DNA of 64,000 nt from contig NC_088295.1 in assembly GCF_032854445.1 (NCBI RefSeq), forward strand, positions 3,228,501-3,292,500, read 5' to 3'. Position 1 is the first letter of the stretch. The number at the start of each line of letters is the position of its first letter. Shown in pieces: positions 59,661 to 64,000 of the stretch. A program made the translations under genes and the position numbers. A model generated the notes under the pieces. The model was given only the letters and a program-made list of their open reading frames with translations. It did no database searches and had not been told where the DNA came from. The DNA is from Liolophura sinensis. Its lineage: Eukaryota > Mollusca > Polyplacophora > Chitonida > Chitonidae.

Positions 59661-60848
59661 CATCCCCTAGGCCAGTGGTGTGGGCTTAAAGATGTATGAG
59701 GAAGCAGTTTGCCAGTGCCAGTGATATCTTGGAGTTTTGCACGGAAGACCTAAGTCTTTTAAGACTAAAACTAATACCTAGCCCTATAAGTTCACATACT
59801 ATGGCTCTCTAACTGGCAATGCAGTATTCCCTGCTATAAAGTATGTTAACAGTACAATAAAGTAGTCCGGCTTGTATTGTGATACTATTGTGATGACATG
59901 AAGGGTCTCCATTTTGACAAGTCACGTGACCGAGCAGATCATTTTGTCAATCACAACAATTAGTGCTTAGTGTCCTTTTGTAGTTTACTACGAAAGTGAC
60001 GTGGAACGGCCTTGGAGTTCATTAGTTCCACCAATAATCGATGCAGTCTTGCTTTACACTGCTGATTGCATACAAGTTCATGACAATTAATTTGCTTCAA
60101 GTGTTAATAAAGTTTCATGAGGGCCAGTTTCAAGACAAGGCGTTCAACCATTCACTGTAGCATTATTAGAGACGAACGACACGCTCGCAGAAAATATTCT
60201 ATTCATCAAGTTTGGTGGTAGAGCGTGGCGGCTGAATTCACGTTCACACTGTACCTCAGTTAGTCGAAATAGTCGTCAGCAAGTCCAGGGCGAAGGTCAC
60301 TTTGAATTAATTTTATTTGTGGTTTAAGGTAATCATCGCAAGATATTTACGATTGACCATAAATATCTTCTCTTTGCAGCCCTTGGAATTTCTTTTACCT
60401 GAATTACACTTTTAAGGCATTCGGGTAGAAATTACTGAAGTTCAGGTATTGATTTAGAAGTATTTAGGCATTTGATCTACAAGCTTTTGAAATGAATTGA
60501 AATATAAATTATAATTAATTCTAGGGCTTTAAACTTGAAACAGCGATACATGTATACTCAATTGCCTGGACCTCGGGATACTGCAAAGTCGACAGAAAAC
60601 GGTGTGATAAAAAGACCTATTTCCTTTTACGTCTATCCAGCTGAACAAGCAACCAGGATTGTCCTCATGAATAGTCCAGATAAGAAACTGCGTCGATAGA
60701 ACGCATTGATCTCCTTTAATCCTGACACATTAGGAAATGCTTCCTGTAGTGCTTCTTTTACATATATCCTGTCCTTATTTGCGAGAATGTCATTTGCGTT
60801 ACGTCATGTACAAGAAAATTTGTGACTCTGTAGTTAAATTCATTCGTA
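59661..60848. other. Unannotated sequence
   Basis: Nothing recognised. Confidence 0.4.
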
Positions 60849-61185
60849 TATAAATAATGATCCCTGTCTAGGGGAACACAGTGAATACCTATATAAATAA
60901 TGATCCCTGCCCAGAGGAACACAGTGAATACCTATATAAATAGTGGTCTCTGTCTAGGGGAAGACAGTGAATACCTATATAAAGAATGATCCCTGTCTAG
61001 GGGAACACAGTGAATACCTATATAAACAATGATCCCTGCCCAGAGGAATACAGTGAATACCTATATAAACAATGATCCCTGCCCAGAGGAATACAGTGAA
61101 TACCTATATAAACAATGATCCCTGCCCAGAGGAACACAGTGAATACCTGTATAAATATATAGAGGAACATAGTGAATAGCTAAAT
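60849..61185. repeat. 43-bp minisatellite (about 7.5 copies)
   Basis: Units contain 'cctatataaataatgatccc' and 'aggaacacagtgaata', with two types ('tgtctagggg', 'tgcccagagg'). Confidence 0.95.
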
Positions 61186-63075
61186 AAATAAATGTCAGTT
61201 TCTCTCTATGACATCACGAGAATTAGGACAATATCACGTCGAATCTGAAAATTGAAATCCATTTTGCCTTCGGTTTGGACATCTTTCATGAATTTTAGAC
61301 ATTTATTTTTCTTGAGAGACGCAGGAACGATATATATATCGAGATATCTATGAAAAAGAGCGCCTAATCAGTCCTCGATTAACGGCTTGGGCGTGTATTA
61401 TATGCTTGTTTCTGGGCAAGTGGTCCTTCAGGGGACTACTCATGTGAACGGTTAAATGATTTGCTCATCATATCATGGTAACGTCTTCTTCCTCAGCACA
61501 GGAGACATGTACGTCTGACGTCAGTGGTCGACACAACTTTTATGAAAAAGGACTACATGTCCGCCTCGCCATAGGGGTATCAGGCCTATGCGCGGAAGGG
61601 ACTGTATTTAGTGGTTTGACTTTGTCCACTGTTACGTCAGTGTGTGTCGATATGAAATCTCGATATGTGAATACTATTGTTCGTTTCGTTTATTTACGAC
61701 GTTGGGAACCAACACAGTTTCCTTCCCGCGAAAGGCGAAACTGCCGAATGACACAATAACGTAAGAAAACCATTCAACCCATGGAGCTAAACCATCAATT
61801 AGGGGAGGACACCCTCTAATTTTCTCCTTGTTTCATCGAATGAGGGTAAAACCTGATGGAGAACAACCGGAAGACTGGTAAACCAGCATGACCAAATGTC
61901 AGACAAGGTGCCAGTCAGTCATTAATGATCAAACGATCAGAGGCAAGCTACGAGCATAGGTCTGTCGCGATCGGGACTATTTGACGAGAGAGAAAATAGT
62001 AGAGTTAGGAGTCAATCTGTACAATTGTCTATTAATAGTGTGACAACTGATCTTGTCCACTCCCAAACACCTCTTCGGTCACCCTGGTCGCTTCAGATGC
62101 ATTGTGGTTATCCGACACCTCGAGAACAGGCTTATTGAATCCCATCAGGTTGTGTGCTCTTCGTCAAGAAGATAAACTAACTATTTAAACATATAAACCC
62201 CTATTTACATGGAACGAGTCCTGTTATCTCCTTTCAGTTAACATATCAACTAATGCTTGGTTGGGAATATAGTGAGACGGTCGTTCAGGCGGAAGAGCCC
62301 GTTACGTGGAGAGTTTATGGCAACCCATGGACCATGCACGGCCGTTGACAATGTTTCCTCATTCATGGGTATTTCTCACACTGGCAACAGGTCACTGCTG
62401 TCATGAGCCTGCCGTGGCATCATCATTTGTTAAGAGGATCTATATGTTAGCCGTAGTCTGTTATATTACGCACTGCCAAGGCTGTATCCACTGAATGACT
62501 ACATTTCCATGGGAACTGCTCGTACGTGGTCTGAATATGCACTGGTCAAGTCAGCACTATTGGATTACGGAGATGTATGCTGAATAGGCAAGCAAGCGTC
62601 GCGCAAGTCATTAAAGGGGGATTAGATATGGCAATTTGAAGACAGCCGGGTATCGGCTGGCGGAAAGTCCATGCAAGCTACTTCAATGGCAATTGCTTAT
62701 CCGATTAACAGTTTGTCAGTAGGAACACTCGGGATCTGTAAAATCAATGATAGCTTGTGATATGCTCATCCCTCGGGCGACAGCCTGCCAATGACCACTT
62801 AACTGGCACACTTTGATGGCGACTTCACTCGAAAAGTTGCCTGGCTACAACATTAAGTGCAGACTACTTCTAATTTCTTATACCTGGCCATTTTCTACGG
62901 GGGAATAAATACCTCCAACGAGAGTTGGAAAATATCACACTGCGATATCATTTGCCAGTCATCTGCTCCCAACTAAAACACGGAAGAGTAGTCCCTTCAA
63001 AAATACTGGATTAAGCGTCTATCGAATACGACAAGATTGCCATAACAAAAGATGGACAACATCTGTTTTAACAAA
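61186..63075. other. Unannotated sequence
   Basis: About 1.9 kb without arrays, SINEs or recognisable exons; a short AT palindrome (gatatatatatcgagatatc) at about 61330. Confidence 0.4.
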
Positions 63076-63084
63076 CATGTATAA

Positions 63085-63930
63085 CACAAATGGCGACGGT
63101 ATGGGGAGTAGAACTAGAGGGGCGACGGTATGGAGAGTAGAATCCGAGGGCGACGGTATGGAAAGTAAAACCACAGGGCGACGGTATGAAGTATGGAGAG
63201 TAAAACCAGAGGGCGAGGGTATGGAGAGTAGAACTAGAGCGGCGACGGTATGGAGACTAAAACCAAAGGGGCGACAGCATGGAGAGTAGAACCAGAGGGC
63301 AACGGTATGGAGAGTAAAACCAGAGGGGCGACGCTATGGAGAATAGAACCAGAGCCGCGACGGTATGGAGAGTAGAACTAGAGCGGCGACGGTATGGAAA
63401 GTAAAACCAGAGCGACGACGGTATGGAGTGTAGAACTAGGGGGTGACGCTATGGAGAGTAAAACCAGAGCCGCGAGGGTATGGAGAGTAGAACCAGAGGG
63501 CGACGGCATGGACAGTAAAACCACCGAGCGACGGTATGGAGAGTAGAACCAGAGGGCGACGGCATGGACAGTAAAACCACTGAGCGACGGTATGGAGAGC
63601 AGAACCAGAGCCGCGACGGTATGGAGAATAGAACGGGAGCGGCGACGGTATGGAGAGTAGAACCAGAGGGGCGACGGTATGGAGTGTAGAACCAGGGGGT
63701 GACGGTATGGAGAGTAAAACCAGAGCCGCGACGGTATGGAGAGTAGAACCAGAGGGCGACGGCATGGACAGTAAAACCACTGAGCGACGGCATGGAGAGC
63801 AGAACCAGAGCCGCGACGGTATGGAGAACAGAACGGGAGCGGCGACGGTATGGAGAGTAGAACCAGAAGCCGGCGGTATCGAGAGTAGAACCAGAGGGGC
63901 GATGGTATGGAGAGTAGAACCAGTAGAAAA
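63085..63930. repeat. ~30-bp minisatellite (about 29 copies)
   Basis: Units 'ggcgacggtatggagagtag' plus 'aaccagaggg'. Lengths of 28-31 bp shift the frame repeatedly. Larger similarity blocks ('ggcgacggcatggacagtaa', 'aaccactgagcgacgg') recur near 63500, 63560 and 63760. Confidence 0.93.
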
Positions 63931-64000
63931 TATTACAATATATCCGAGTTATGCAAACGAGCCTCTATGAGCATGCGCTTGTAAAATCAAGTTATGCTTT

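Overview
This is eukaryotic, almost certainly metazoan, genomic DNA. It has short exons with GT-AG junctions separated by kilobase introns, tRNA-derived SINEs, a decayed Penelope-like retroelement and no bacterial-type gene packing. Two SINE families (one with a core around 'gacggcggccagcattat', one with a core around 'cagtcatatgacgacgaa') look like families I associate with molluscs and other lophotrochozoans. A mollusc, brachiopod or related lophotrochozoan is therefore my best guess, made from memory and not from a search.

The only gene I can build with confidence lies on the minus strand from 11063 down to the left edge. It is the 5' part of a receptor-type guanylate cyclase, covering the signal peptide and most of the extracellular ANF-receptor ligand-binding domain, and resembling the Drosophila Gyc32E group. 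Five exons (10671-11063, 9392-9574, 6237-6384, 774-920, 73-242) join in phase, and the gene continues off the left end. The third exon is less certain because its last full codon is TAA. The introns hold several minisatellites and, at 1930-3435, a dead Penelope-like element of the permuted type with GIY-YIG upstream of the rest.

The rest is dominated by tandem repeats. I count more than 30 separate arrays with unit lengths from 20 to 100 bp, covering by rough addition about 27 kb (around 40%) of the window. The largest are the 45-bp array at 41.68-46.34 kb, the 25-bp array at 19.2-21.2 kb, the 43-bp array at 23.9-25.8 kb, the 40/79-bp array at 34.0-35.8 kb and the 53-bp array at 57.9-59.7 kb. 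Several show higher-order structure: 989 bp (22 monomers), 198 bp (3), 100 bp (2) and 79 bp (2). Some arrays are evidently related but separated (20-bp families at 3.4 and 6.5-8.2 kb; 32-bp families at 26.4 and 27.1 kb). SINEs repeatedly sit in or beside arrays.

Most long open frames here are only repeats without stop codons. They occur on both strands, and array unit lengths are multiples of three no more often than chance, so I do not call them genes. A few possible exons of other minus-strand genes (22499-22622, 22237-22390, 14712-14875, 37.3 and 36.7 kb) are given at low confidence. I found no rRNA, functional tRNA gene, CRISPR array or operon.
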